DNA from: Parietichytrium sp. I65-24A
Taxonomy: Eukaryota > Sar > Bigyra > Thraustochytrida > Thraustochytriidae
Reading direction: 5' to 3'
Length of the DNA: 64,000 nucleotides
Assembly: GCA_012862575.1 (NCBI GenBank)
Contig: BLSF01000078.1
Location: 62,001 to 126,000 of the forward strand
In this document: in pieces, positions 10,081 through 21,178 of the stretch
How positions within the stretch are numbered: position 1 is the first letter of the stretch
Layout of the letters: each line of letters starts with the position of its first letter
Program-made: the position numbers and the translations under genes
Notes under the pieces: model-generated
What the model was told of the DNA's origin: nothing
What the model saw: only the letters and a program-made list of their open reading frames with translations
Database searches by the model: none

Positions 10081-11616
10081 ATGCGCGTTACGGAATGGAA
10101 GAGCGCGGCTTGGGAAGCAGTGTACTTGACGCTGGCGCTCTGTGCGTATGCACCTCTCAGTGCGGCTGGGTTTCTCGCCTTCTTTTTGTTTGATCGATTT
10201 CACCCTCATCACGTGTGGGTGGTAGACATTTCCAACAACGAAACCATCTTCTTGTCAAATGTCACTTCCTGGAGCGAGCAGCTGGCAAACGGAATAGTTT
10301 ACGATGCGATCTTTTTCGGCTTTTTGCCATGGTCATTTTTGCAGTACGCAAGGATTGGTGTATGCGCGACGGTGGCCTGCGTTGTTGCGGTGGTTGCAGG
10401 ATATGTTGTCTATGCGGCAGTCAAAAGTCAATACGGAGAAGCTTCCAAGGCCCTCTTCGCCTCGAGCGTCGCCCCGTTTCTCTGCTTCATGCTCTGCTTT
10501 CGCTTCATGCTGCCACGCGACTCACATCTGCCGTCACAGGCTTTGAAGCAGTACCTCGTTATTGTGGTGTGCATAGCTTTGATTTCTGTGTTCAACAAAA
10601 TTTCGGCCAATAGCACTCGAGACAAGCTGCTTCTCGTCTTTCTCGCACTTCCCGTCGCTCGAGAAACGTGGTACGTCCTTGCTCGAACCTCCGCCAAGGC
10701 CTTGACACTGGTTCCATTTGTGGGGGGCAAGACCGTCGAAGTCAAGTACGACAGGACCTGGCCCTTCTTTCTTTGGATGCAAATAGTAGCGTCGTGCCTC
10801 GTACGCTTGACGTTTTTAAAGCTCGAGGATGGAGGTCTTTTTGTAATCGCGGTGCTATACCAAAGCGCACTGGAGTTGTTTCTTCGCTTTACTTTGCACA
10901 AGAGAGACAAACTGCTAAACGTTTTATTTACTTTTTGGCGGGGTACTGATAACAAATACTCGTCAATGATCCATTTTGCCCCCGTCAAAGACAGCACCGG
11001 CAGTATTGAGTTCGGCAAGGTTAGTCCTTTTTCTGAGGACCCAGGGAAGCCCGCACCACCGACCGAGCGGCGAAAGTCGTGGGGTTTTCCTCTTACAGAG
11101 ACGTTGGAAGAGAGGGAGACTTCAATGCTGTTAATCGGAGAGCAGCTTGTGGAGTACATTGCGATTCTTTGGTGCGTTGGTCTCATTATTATTTACAAAG
11201 ACGCTCCTTTGGCTTTCCCTTTGGAGTATTTTTCTCCAGAAGATGAACAGCAGGAATTCGGTGCAGCTCCGAAAAACGTTCCACTCCTTGGCTGGGCCGC
11301 AACACAGATCTTGGCCGAGCTCGCCACGGACATGATTTGCAGTTTCATCGAGATCAGAAGGGGCTTTGAATTGCGCAAGATTTGGGATGCTAGGCCGACT
11401 GGTTTTTTCCTGACGTTCACATTATGTTGCATTTACGCAAGCTGGGCGATCTTTGCTCTCATAACTTTCAAAGACATATTTGGCGAATGCACTGGGAAAG
11501 ATGTGTGTTGTTGCTCCGGAGGCAATGGACTGCAGCCCAATGGGTTGCGGGAAAGGTATTGTAAAAGGCTGTACCCGGAGAATGGAGGTCTGCCCGATGC
11601 CTCGATGTGCCTGTAA
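10081..11616 (+). CDS. multi-pass membrane protein, tandem paralogue A
   Basis: A 511-residue protein I do not recognise. It has about 11 hydrophobic segments, the first at residues ~12-34 (AVYLTLALCAYAPLSAAGF). Segments 1-8 fill residues ~10-280. A hydrophilic, Pro/Ser-rich loop follows (~285-345, including TERRKSWGFPLTETLEERET), then three more spans and a cysteine-rich tail (DVCCCSGGNGLQPNGL ... LYPENGGLPDASMCL). The start is the ATG aligned with the paralogue's only possible start; the frame is open upstream through a G-rich tract but that part is not conserved. Most differences from paralogue B fall in the hydrophilic loop, so the membrane core looks constrained. A transporter or receptor-like role is possible, but no motif decides. 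Confidence 0.85.
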   Translation: MRVTEWKSAAWEAVYLTLALCAYAPLSAAGFLAFFLFDRFHPHHVWVVDISNNETIFLSNVTSWSEQLANGIVYDAIFFGFLPWSFLQYARIGVCATVACVVAVVAGYVVYAAVKSQYGEASKALFASSVAPFLCFMLCFRFMLPRDSHLPSQALKQYLVIVVCIALISVFNKISANSTRDKLLLVFLALPVARETWYVLARTSAKALTLVPFVGGKTVEVKYDRTWPFFLWMQIVASCLVRLTFLKLEDGGLFVIAVLYQSALELFLRFTLHKRDKLLNVLFTFWRGTDNKYSSMIHFAPVKDSTGSIEFGKVSPFSEDPGKPAPPTERRKSWGFPLTETLEERETSMLLIGEQLVEYIAILWCVGLIIIYKDAPLAFPLEYFSPEDEQQEFGAAPKNVPLLGWAATQILAELATDMICSFIEIRRGFELRKIWDARPTGFFLTFTLCCIYASWAIFALITFKDIFGECTGKDVCCCSGGNGLQPNGLRERYCKRLYPENGGLPDASMCL

Positions 11617-13156
11617 TTGTGATCTTTTCCTGAACTTTATTTTGAGCAGAACATATAAACTCGATGTATTCTTGATACATCGACAAATGTCCGCGAAGTT
11701 TTGTGCTCCCATGAGCTTGATATGGACCTTGATTCTGTTGGTCTGCCGGCTTAAAAACAAGTGTTTTTTCACTCTGCTGTCACTTGTCTGATCTCCTCAA
11801 GAAAAGCGATTCGCGAAGGACTGCATTGAGGAAGACTAACACTTACGAGCTACAATGGCATGATCGCTCGGCTGCCTTGGCTACTTGTTGGCGGACACTA
11901 GCATCGAAGAAGGAGCTGCATTTTTTTTTGCAGGGCTCCAAGGCACAAAGGCAATGCTTTCATTGACACGGATGGGAGACGTCACGTGTCTTGGTATATT
12001 TTCAGGTGCTCCATTCGTGTATCATTGTGCTGCTCAGACTTCAAGCCATTCACGGTGACCGGCGCCGCGACCTGTATTGCAAAACGTTCTCACCTGACTT
12101 TTTCAGAGCTTCCAGAATAGTGCACGTTGCGAGACAGGAAAGTCGACTTTAGGACCTTTCTGCAGGTCACGTGCCTGTTCAAGAGACGCATCTTGAGAGC
12201 TGGGCAACCAGCTAGCCAGATCAACTCGCACTTTGGAGTCTATTCGAAATGGAGTTGGCTCGGCACGTTGAAGCTGCGACCGTTGTGTGGGAGAGTAAGT
12301 CCCACTCCGATTGTGACAGCTCCTCCTCCGGTTTTCTCGACCAAGACGGGCTAAGAAGATTGAGGTATCGCGCATTTCAATTGCCTTTTCGTGGTGATGA
12401 ACCACGGCCAGCCACAATTTCTCTCTCTTTCTCGGCGCTGAAGTGAAGTGAACCGACCACCAACGGTTATGAGAATGTGAACCTGGCCAATTCAGCTATC
12501 GGCAACGAGCCGAGTAGAACCCCCAGATCTGTAACACAAAATACACAATGGAAAGAAAACATAGAAAGGCATGAAGCTCAACGCATACTCTCACATTCGC
12601 TCTCCACCTTTACACTCCCGTCGCTCGACCCTCCACGGGCAAACAAACGCATGCGCCGTACTCTATGGTGTCAGCAGGGGTTTCTAAAAGGCCAAATTTC
12701 TGTCATGCATCTTCCAGCAGGTAGAGAGAGTTAGCTCTGCCCTTCCCTGTTGTTTCGCAACTGCAAAAGGATGCATGGCCCGGCAAGTAGTGCCACACTG
12801 TCACACTGGCACTCAGGATCAGCTCAGCCTGAGGCTCCTCCACAGTGCAACGGATTGATTTGCTTTCTAGTTGTTGTCTACGACACGGACTGCGGCCCTT
12901 ACGCCTCCTTGTGCAAGACACTCAAGACTTTGTTGGCGTTGGAGTAGGAATAGCCGCTGTAACCATCTGCCAAAGTGGGGTGGAATGGCCTTAAGTGACG
13001 ATGATTCTTGCTTGGGGTTTTCATCCGAGATGTGCAGTGCATATCTGAGTGACAGGCTTACAGGCCAAAGAATGCATTGAGGGGGCGGAGGTCTGAGCGC
13101 GAAGGAGCAGGCTCGAACGGGGACGGCGAGCAAGACGCATTGGCGCAGAAGGCGCG
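11617..13156. other. 3' flank of paralogue A and inter-paralogue spacer
   Basis: The first ~0.67 kb is duplicated downstream of paralogue B although it has no shared reading frame. About 12284-13065 is unique. No gene was recognised. Confidence 0.6.
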
Positions 13157-14710
13157 ATGCGCATTAAGGAATGGAAGAGCGCGGCTTGGGAAGCAGTGTA
13201 CTTGACGCTGGCGCTCTGTGCGTATGCGCCTCTCAGTGCGGCTGGGTTTCTCGCCTTCTTTTTGTTTGATCGATTTCATCCTAATCAGGTATGGGTCGTA
13301 GACACTTTCAACAACGAAACGATCATCTTACCGACCGTCGCTTCCTGGAGCACGCAGCTGGCAAACGGAATAGTTTATGATGTGATCTTTTTTGGATTCT
13401 TGCCGTGTATATTTTTGCAATACGCAAGGGTTGGTGCACGCACGACGGTGGCCTGCATCCTTGCTGTGATTGCAGGATATGTTGTCCACGCAACAGTGAA
13501 AAGTCAATACGGAGAAGCTTCCAAGGCACTCTTTGTCGCGAGCAGCGCCCCGTTCCTCTGTTTCATTCTATGCTTCCGTCTCATGCTGCCGCCGGACTCC
13601 CATCTACCGTCGCAGGCTTTGAAGCAGTACCTCGTGGTTGTGGTGTGCATAGCATTGATTTCCGTGTTCAACACAATATCGGCAGATAGCATCCGAGGCA
13701 AGCTGCTTTTAATCTTTGTCGCACTTCCCATTGCCCGGGAGACGTGGTACGTTCTTGCTCGAACCTCCGCCAAGGCCCTGACGCTGGTTCCATTTGTGGG
13801 GGGCAAGACCATCGAGGTCAAGCACGACAGGACCTGGCCCTTCTTTCTTTGGATGCAAATCGTAGCATCTTGCCTCGTACGTTTGACATTTTTGAAGCTC
13901 GAGGATGGAGGTCTTTTCGTAACTGCGGTGCTGTACCAAAGCGCGCTGGAGTTGTTCCTTCGCTTTACTTTGCACAAGAGAGACAAGCTGTTTGACATTT
14001 TATTTTCTTGTCGGAGGCGTGCTGATGACAATGATACGCCGATGATCTACTTTGCACCTCTAAAGAACAGCACCAACAGTCTGGACAGGTGCAAGATTTC
14101 TCCCTCTACAGTGGACACAGAAAAGCCCAAACCACTAACTGAACGGCAAAAGTCGTGGGGATATCCTCTCACAGAGACGTTGGAAGAAAGGGAGACTTCA
14201 AAAAAGAACTTTACTGCCATGTTATTAATTGGTGAGCAGCTTTCCGAGTACATTGCGATTCTTTGGTGTGTTGGCCTGATTCTTATTTACAAAGACGCTC
14301 CTCTGGCGTTCCCTTTGGAGTACTTCTTGCCGCAAGATGGACAGCAGGGATTTGAAGCAGCTCCGAAAGCAGTTCCACTCCTTGGCTGGGCCGCGACACA
14401 GATCTTGGCCGAGCTTGCCACAGATATAATTTGCAGTTTCATCGAGATCAGAAGGGGCTTTGAATTGCGCAAGATGTGGAATGCAAGACCGGCTGGTTTT
14501 CCCGTGATGTTCACTCTGTGTTGCATCAACGCAAGCTGGGCGATCTTTGCACTCGTGAGTTACAGAGACATTTTTGGCGAATGTAATGGAAAAGACGTGT
14601 GTTGCTGCTCCGGAGGCAACGGCCTTCAGCCCAATGGATTGCGGGAGTTGTATTGTAAAAGGTTGTACCCTGAGAATGGGGGTTTGCCCGATGCCTCGAT
14701 GTGCCTTTGA
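13157..14710 (+). CDS. multi-pass membrane protein, tandem paralogue B
   Basis: A 517-residue paralogue of the gene at 10081 with the same ~11-span plan and C-terminal cysteine cluster (CCCCSGGNGLQPNG on paralogue-wide inspection; here KDVCCCSGGNGLQPNGL). It begins MRIKEWKSAAWEAVYL against MRVTEWKSAAWEAVYL in A. It has a six-residue insertion (KKNFTA) after EERETS and a rewritten loop at about 285-345. Other changes are scattered and mostly conservative, so both copies look functional. Both share 5' and 3' flanks, so the duplication carried regulatory DNA. Function unknown. Confidence 0.85.
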   Translation: MRIKEWKSAAWEAVYLTLALCAYAPLSAAGFLAFFLFDRFHPNQVWVVDTFNNETIILPTVASWSTQLANGIVYDVIFFGFLPCIFLQYARVGARTTVACILAVIAGYVVHATVKSQYGEASKALFVASSAPFLCFILCFRLMLPPDSHLPSQALKQYLVVVVCIALISVFNTISADSIRGKLLLIFVALPIARETWYVLARTSAKALTLVPFVGGKTIEVKHDRTWPFFLWMQIVASCLVRLTFLKLEDGGLFVTAVLYQSALELFLRFTLHKRDKLFDILFSCRRRADDNDTPMIYFAPLKNSTNSLDRCKISPSTVDTEKPKPLTERQKSWGYPLTETLEERETSKKNFTAMLLIGEQLSEYIAILWCVGLILIYKDAPLAFPLEYFLPQDGQQGFEAAPKAVPLLGWAATQILAELATDIICSFIEIRRGFELRKMWNARPAGFPVMFTLCCINASWAIFALVSYRDIFGECNGKDVCCCSGGNGLQPNGLRELYCKRLYPENGGLPDASMCL

Positions 14711-17700
14711 TTGTTATCTCCTTCAGACTTTCAGTCTTATTCGAATAACAATGACATGAACAAGTAAATTTTATTAAACTCTTTCTTGACGAGTCGCGAA
14801 CCCTCTGCGCAGTCTCATGTTTCTCTGACTTTGTTATACACCATGGTTCTCTTCGCGTGCCGGCTCGGGCACTAAAGGTTTTACTCTGTTGTCATTGTCT
14901 GGTCTTTCCAACTTTCCAAGATGGGCTATTCGCGAGGGAATGCTCTTATCAAATTCTATGCCATGATCGGCAGCCTGTGGCCAGGTGTTAGCTTTGAACA
15001 AGGAGTTGAGACTTTCTTCACAGCGCTTCGCACACGCAAGGGGAGAGCCCTCCTTGACATGAATGAAGTGTTCGCCAGGAGGTAACCCGCCTTTATTTAA
15101 TTTCAAGTGTTGATTGCGGAGACCACTTCGATGTCCTCGTGCACTTGTAAGAATATAAAGCTAAAAGGACAAGGTATTCCTTTAGTTCTTGTGAGTCCTG
15201 CTTCAAGTCATTCTCGAGATGTCGGGCTCCGCGACCTGTATCGCAAAACGTTTTCATCTTACTTTATGAGAAATCTCAAAAGAGTGCACTCTGCGAGACA
15301 GAATACTGAACTTGAAGGAACTCGGTCCGTAGATTACGTGACAGCTAAAGAGATGGATTTTGAGAGCCGGGCAAGCAGCTAGCCGGATGAGCTTGCACTG
15401 TACTCTAAGGTCTTTCGAAATAGAGTTGGTTGGCTCTGCACGCCGAAAGGTGCGACCGAATCGGGCGAAGTCGGACGGGGGATCGCGAAAGAGCGAAATA
15501 CGTATTATCTCGCACTTTTGTTCAAGCGACTTGCACACAAAACAGAGCCGCTGCTCCAAATTTAGAGGTCTGAGACGTGCCGAGCCGTCGCACAAACCGC
15601 CGACCGTTGCGAAAGAGGGATGTTCGCAGACCTCCGAGTCACTCCTTCACACGACGCTCCCGCGGGAGGTTGGGAAGATGTGCACCCACAGGCTCTGCAC
15701 ATCTCCCAAATCCCACATCTTCAAAAGCCGACGAGCTCTCCAGCTGATGCTTTCAATTTTTTCGCGCAGTTTTGCGGTCAAGTCATGTCAAGTTACAAAG
15801 CTACCACCTGCCATCAAAATGCCCTGTTTTCATTCATGAACGGTGAACGTAACGATACGTCTTACTGTAGGAAAAATCTCGTTCAATGTCCGAGGTTTAT
15901 GTAATAGTGTGCAAAGTAGATGGGACTATCGCACCTCCCTCGCTCATTTTGTGTTTTGCAAAATTCAAATGTTTTGCAGGTCTGATGCCATCGTCCATCC
16001 ATCCACCGAGACAACATTTGTCTTTGTGTCTCTTCGACTTGTTCGCCGCGAGACGGAAGGAAGGAAGGAAGGGAGGGAAAGAAAGAAGGGAGGGAGGGAA
16101 AGAAAGAAGTGAGGGAGCATCAGGACGTTGCGTTGCTTCGGCTTCACTTCTCTCTGCTCAACAATGCATCATTGAAAATTTATTCAAGTAGAGACTACTC
16201 TAAACTGCGAGAGAGACCGCCAGACGGGCCACTACCGCAACGCGTGGGAGATTCTAATGGCCCGTGGCGTAGGCGTGTTGCCTCGCAGAGACAAGTATTC
16301 AGTATAAGTACGAACCCTTAGATTGACAGACATCTCTTTACTGACGAGAGGAAAGAGGAACGAAGGCGGCGATAAAAAGAAGCTGCAATTATCCTTGACC
16401 TCTTTTTTCCGACGAAACTCGGTTCGATTTTGAGATAGTTCAAATCAAGAGCCACTTGTGAGATCTTGTGAGGCGTCAATCTCTGCCAAGCCTCTCGCGG
16501 CGACTTTTGACCCGCACGCACCAGCAGCGTGGGCCAGCGCTTTTCCGGGGCCAACAGGGGATCACAAAACTGGGGCGATCTTCGATGATCTTCGCATTCC
16601 TGTGTGTCCTATTTTACGCTACCGGTACCTGTACCGCCAGGGAAGCTTAACTTCGTCGGCTACTAATAGCTAGATAGTAGCTATGAAGGAAATATCGTAG
16701 GACTCGTCTTTGCCTCTCTCTCGCACCCTCTCTAATTCTCATTCTTCTCTCTCTCTACCTTCGCATCTTTTGCTTCCGTGACTCTCTCTACTTGTCTTCT
16801 CTTGATAGCTCAGCAATCTCAGCAAGCTCAGATAAGCTCAGCACTGAAAGCATTCATCTCGGCGTTGTCGCTCGCTGCTGGCGTTTTGTCAGCAGATGGG
16901 TAGTACCCCGTAGCCGGTACAGTATCTGGAGCACTACGTACGGGCGTAGGGGACATTCTCTGCTGAGGTTCGCTGCTCATCAGGCGGTAGCTGCGAGGAG
17001 TGCCTTCATCGCATGAGAGCACGGCGGTGCATAATTTGTTCCCGATGATTTAACTTTTCGCTGTTCGTCGAAATGGGATGACAGATGATGACAGCGTTCA
17101 ATCTGTTCATTCAAGTCAATCATTGATGATCAAAGCAGCAAACTACACAAGTTTATACAAAGATGGCATTATGAAAAAAGAAGAGAAGAATTGGCCCTGA
17201 TTGGAAGACTTTCTTTTCCTTGACGGGTGGAAAACCACAAAGGAAGAGAAACTGGAAGAAAACGTCAGAATTCAGAATATTCAGAACTCCAAGCCTCGCA
17301 ACCTTGGGTACCGTACTGGATTGACTGGCCTCAAGAGCCACAAATTTCGAGGAGTTGGATTGTCTTTTCTCTCCGCAGAGGAACTCTGAGAAAGGGCGGT
17401 GATAAACCAACCAACTTGTTCTTCATATGAATGAAACTCGAAAACGCAAACGTAAAACGCACCCAACCAAACCAAGGCTGTACACTCAGCGCCTCTCTTC
17501 CTCGTAGACAAGACACAGTCAGACTGACGCGCAAAAGGGAGACAGAGATGACAGAGAGAAAGGGAGATGGAAAGAAAGAGGGAGAACTTGCGCGATGTCT
17601 AAGGTGGCCGTAGGGCACCTACACGGAGGAGAAAGTTGACCAGCGTAGCCACACTCACTCGCGACGTAAGCTCCGCGCCAGTACGACAAGTCCAAAAGTA

Positions 17701-18115
17701 GTCTCAACAGTCTCAACCCCTCCTCACTCACAGGCTCACTCTATCTCACTCTCCAAGCAACCCACACGGGCTAGTCCCATCTCTCCCTGGAGCCTACCTC
17801 CTCGCCTACTGCCACACCCTCGTATGAACTTCTCACTGTCAGGTCAGCTCAGGTCAGCTGGTGTATGGAAAGAGTTTGGAAAAGGTTGGGAGGTACTTCA
17901 CTCGGCAACTCGCAAGTCCGCACAGTGCGGCGGGTAATGCAGTCACCGTATGCAGGTGAGGACCGGAAATTGACGACATCAGAGACGAGACCTTTCAAAA
18001 ACGCGAGAGCTGCAAGAGGTTCAGAGTACAGAGCGACGGCAGTCCTCAATCCAAGCAGCGAAGGAAGCGAAAAGCGAGAAGCGAGAAGAGAAGAGCACGG
18101 CGAGCTCTGGTCAAA
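14711..18115. other. gene-poor stretch of 3.4 kb
   Basis: To about 15452 it is the duplicated 3' flank of paralogue B. Beyond that I see a purine-rich GGAA/GGGA array (16054-16110), a 7-bp repeat island (17266-17287), GTACC-type palindromes (16621-16628) and CTCT-rich tracts near 16700-16800. No gene is supportable. Confidence 0.55.
16054..16110. repeat. purine-only GGAA/GGGA/GAAA array
   Basis: A strand-asymmetric run of GGAA, GGGA and GAAA units, with no nearby gene start. Confidence 0.8.
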
Positions 18116-18388
18116 ATGGGTGCCGAGTCGAAGCGCAATTCGGTGAGCAAGGTGATCAAAATGTTTTTGGAGAACAAATACAGAAAGATTAGACTGGAGG
18201 TGGAGGAAGAGGAGAAAAGAAGAGAGTCTCTTGAGGCCGTGCTCTCTGATCCGGACATTGACCAGGACACGAAACGACGTGCGCTGGAGCGGGACGGCGC
18301 GCATCACACTCCGGAACACATTCAGAAGGTGCAGGAGATGCGAAGCGCTCGCGCAAAGTCAACAAGAAGTGTCCCACTGTGGAAGTGA
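18116..18388 (+). CDS. small charged helical protein, NDR N-terminal-like (tentative)
   Basis: A 90-residue protein, strongly charged and predicted helical (MFLENKYRKIRLEVEEEEKR, then RESLEAVLSDPDIDQDTKRR). The pattern resembles the N-terminal MOB-binding helices that precede the kinase domain of NDR/LATS kinases (a LEN.Y..I..... EER..R...LE pattern), but no kinase domain or obvious splice donor follows before the convergent gene at 18754. It could be a free-standing regulator, a fragment, or an unrelated short coiled protein. The ATG is preceded by a purine-rich GCGAGAAGCGAGAAG array (18068-18093). Confidence 0.5.
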   Translation: MGAESKRNSVSKVIKMFLENKYRKIRLEVEEEEKRRESLEAVLSDPDIDQDTKRRALERDGAHHTPEHIQKVQEMRSARAKSTRSVPLWK

Positions 18389-18753
18389 ACTCACAGTCAA
18401 TCCTTCTGTCCCCAGTCCCGCTCGATCACTCTCGATACGATGCGCCGACTCACTCGTCCAGAGCTTTGGCCATGCCATTTGGCCTTTCACTGCTTGATGA
18501 GAAGGACCTTGTCTCTAGTGTACAATACCTCTTGCTTTCATTATGACAGAACCGCTCTGGCTCGGCCGGGAACTAGATCTCTACCCGAGCACACAACTTT
18601 TTCGTCAACGCTTCGATGACGCCGCATGTAAGAATTTCGTAACCTCATCTTTTCGTTCTTTTTTTAAATTAATGCATCACTTGGCTATGTTACACGAATC
18701 CTTGAGTTTTAAAAGCATTGTAGCGTCTGCGCGAGGTACTCACAGTCAGTATC

Positions 18754-19545
18754 TCAGTCACTCGCAATCACGAGGGCAATGTAGACACCAATGGCCAGGA
18801 AAGCAATACTGATGCATCCCCATATCACCCCCCAGCATCGGCTGGAGGTTCCCTTGCACATTTGCGAGAACTTGACGGCATCGCTCTCGTTCTCGCGTCT
18901 ACTGATGAGGTCGTCGTAAATGTCGTAGATGGAGAACAAACAAGACATGACCCCGAGGAAGAGCAGGAGATACTGCAACCCTTTGAACGGAGTCAGCAAT
19001 TGCAGAGCCCAGAAACCGCCGATAATGGCCAAGAATCCAACACAGAGAAGTCGCAGAGAGTTGTTATGCGCGTAAAAGAGCACAACTACCAGCGCCAGGC
19101 CCAGCAAGCCGGCAAACACCTGCACCGAGATGAAGTTGACGGACCCAATGATGAATGCCATCCCCCAAAAGCTGCTTCCAAGGTAACCTGCAGGCAGAAT
19201 ACACCACATGTTACCGCCAACAGTCTTGGTCACCCCGCCCTCATCAGCGTGTACCTCCATCCCTGTTACCTTTCCACAGGTCATGATCGCAGCCGTTGCA
19301 TGGCCGCACTCATGCAAGAAAACCACGATCATCTTGAACGGGATTAGCACTTTCCACCTCCAAATCAGCCAAATTATCAGCGAGTAGCCCGCCACCAGGC
19401 AGAGCAGCACGATCTGCATTTCATTGCAACACCCATTCAGGCTCCAGTTCGCGTTCAGCAGCGTCCCTCGCTCGGACGACGCTGCTGCCGTTGGGGCCGC
19501 TGCCAGAGCGTCCACCACGCTGTCCCTCAGGTTGGACCCCGGCAT
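18754..19545 (-). CDS. M50B-like membrane metalloprotease
   Basis: A 263-residue polytopic protein with the M50B-like zinc protease signature. HECGH (His78, Glu79, His82) ends the second hydrophobic segment (IPFKMIVVFLHECGHATAAI), as expected for site-2-protease-like enzymes. Around six membrane spans follow, with a glycine-rich GGVTKTVGGNMW strand region and LPAGYLGSSFWGM, which matches the PAGYLGS-type element of peptidase M50B-like families. Substrate is unknown; related plant and fungal proteins are poorly characterised. I start at the first ATG; the frame is open 23 codons further but without ATG. It converges on the small gene at 18116. Confidence 0.82.
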   Translation of the reverse strand: MPGSNLRDSVVDALAAAPTAAASSERGTLLNANWSLNGCCNEMQIVLLCLVAGYSLIIWLIWRWKVLIPFKMIVVFLHECGHATAAIMTCGKVTGMEVHADEGGVTKTVGGNMWCILPAGYLGSSFWGMAFIIGSVNFISVQVFAGLLGLALVVVLFYAHNNSLRLLCVGFLAIIGGFWALQLLTPFKGLQYLLLFLGVMSCLFSIYDIYDDLISRRENESDAVKFSQMCKGTSSRCWGVIWGCISIAFLAIGVYIALVIASD

Positions 19546-19665
19546 CTCTGCGACCTCGCAACGATTGAAACCCCCAACTTGCCCGACCGAGGTCTTTTCG
19601 ACGAGACTCCTCAAGGCAAGTGCCTGACGTTTGTTTGCCTGTCAGACAACTTGAATCCGCTGCCT

Positions 19666-19698
19666 CTTCATCACTTCATCTCTTCATCTCTTCATCTT
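19666..19698. repeat. CTTCATCT 8-bp tandem array
   Basis: About four TTCATC(TC/AC) units, 121-153 bp upstream of the M50B-like start codon. Confidence 0.75.
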
Positions 19699-19964
19699 GA
19701 CTTGTTTCTTACTCGAACTGTATGTTTCTCATAATAGCAGTTTGCGTTTGCCGAATTTCGCCAAACTATTTCTCAATCAATGAACAGCGAGCAGCGAGCA
19801 CAAACTTTGTTGTGCTTTTGGGCGCACTTTTGCTGCAACCATGCAAAAAAACAAGAAACCAAAGCTCAACTCTTGCATTTACAGAATTCAGTTAGTTCGC
19901 CAAAGCGAAGAGCTGGAATGTTTGGAGGTGGACTTTTTTTCCAAGTCGCAAGGAAGTTCAGATT

Positions 19965-19990
19965 CAGAATTCAGAATTCAGAATTCAGAA
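19965..19990. repeat. CAGAATT 7-bp repeat island
   Basis: Three perfect CAGAATT units and a partial fourth, the same unit and orientation as at 790-813. Confidence 0.8.
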
Positions 19991-20920
19991 AAAACGTTAA
20001 AAACTTTAAAGTGAGATGAACGTGTTCATTGATCATCGATCGCTGCTGATGCAAAAATGCAAACAAAACATTAGTCTGTAGAGATTCGCTCCACGGTCTA
20101 CAGGGAGTAGCTTTGCTCCCCAAAAGTCCACCTTCCGTTGGTGTCTAGCGCTGACTACTCTCTCGCCTAGTTGCGGAAGGGGAAAAATCTCCATTCGGGA
20201 TGTCTTCAGAAAAGCCTAATTAAACAGTAATGCGCCGTAAGACGGGGGGGGGAAAAACCTCGCGAGCATGGAACTTGCCAGCGCACTATCCCCATCTACC
20301 TTTTAAACTAGTCTCCGGGAGGAAATTCTTCTCGGAGGAAAAAGCGTGCGGAAAAAAAAGGCAGAAAAAATGCCCAGAAAATCCCCCCAAAAAGCTCGAA
20401 AAAAGAACGAAGAAAACCATTCCCGCACTCCCCCACTTCCCCACAGACAACCCCGCACTAGTCCCCGGCGGCAGAAGGCAAGAGGTGTACTTCACCCTCC
20501 TCCCTCCCGAGGACCCTTTCGGCGATTTATTTTATCGTACACACACTGTCCCCGCCCGCAGTCCCCACAGTAGAAAAGGAGAAAAGGAGAAAAGCACCGT
20601 CTGCCTGCCACTTTGCCAGCGCCAGTTCCATCGGTTAGCGTCCCGGAGTACCCGCAGGGCTCGGCGCGGACACTGTTTGGGGTGCGCGCCACCCCCGCAG
20701 CTGGCGTCTAGGTGTGGGGAAGGGCTGTGTTTGCTCGCGGCGGGAAAGAGCGAGTTTTGGTTTTAGGTCCTCCGGAGTTGTGGCACTCTGGTTTCGCACA
20801 TCCGTTGTTGGAGATCGAAGAGGATTAGATTAACAACAACAAGAACAACAACAAAGGAGAGAGAGAGGAAGAGAGAGCGATCCGTTGATTGATTCAATAT
20901 AGGTGTGACTGGGCATACTC

Positions 20921-20950
20921 GAGTGGGTGAGTGAGTGAGTGAGTGAGTGT
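20921..20950. repeat. (GAGT)n microsatellite
   Basis: About seven GAGT/GGGT units, 229-258 bp upstream of the DYRK-type kinase start codon. Confidence 0.85.
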
Positions 20951-21178
20951 TGTTGCGTTGGCGCTTGGAGTCGTTCATTGACTCATTAACTCATTGACTC
21001 GCGGGTTTGTTGAGCGAATTCCAATTTTTGCAATTGAAAAGAAATTCTTGCGACGCATCGGAGGCAAGAAGAGAAGGTGGAGGAGTTGCCGGGAGCTGGC
21101 CGCGGACGGCCAGCTAGGAAGCGGCGCAGGCTTGGAGGTAGCGCGGGAAGCAATCGAAGAGTGGGAGGTGGCGAATGT

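Larger units (their letters stand above)
9986..15452 (+). repeat. tandem segmental duplication, two ~2.3-2.4 kb units
   Basis: Unit 1 (about 9986-12283) and unit 2 (about 13066-15452) are direct repeats offset by about 3.1 kb. Similarity starts at CAAAGAATGCA roughly 95 bp before each start codon, covers the whole gene and continues about 0.7 kb past the stop. 3' landmarks in both copies are GCGACCTGTATxGCAAAACG, GAGAGC(T)GGGCAA and CAGCTAGCC. A unique spacer of about 0.8 kb separates the units. Boundaries are by eye. Confidence 0.85.
19699..21178. other. intergenic region upstream of the DYRK kinase
   Basis: It holds a CAGAATT repeat island, a GTTCATTGA motif pair (20024, 20973) and a GAGT array. 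A frame at 20230-20766 is Lys/Pro/Arg-rich without family features and is not called. Confidence 0.55.

Noticed and set aside
15360-15839. 159-codon plus-strand frame
   Set aside because: It begins inside the duplicated 3' flank of the membrane-protein gene, but the corresponding flank of the first copy does not keep this frame.
20230-20766. 178-codon plus-strand frame upstream of the DYRK kinase
   Set aside because: Lys/Pro/Arg-rich low-complexity translation with no family feature; it sits in a promoter-like region.
21077-21178. N-terminal extension of the DYRK kinase with a KRRRLGG nuclear-signal-like motif
   Set aside because: It would need a GTG start; no in-frame ATG is available, so the ATG at 21179 is preferred.
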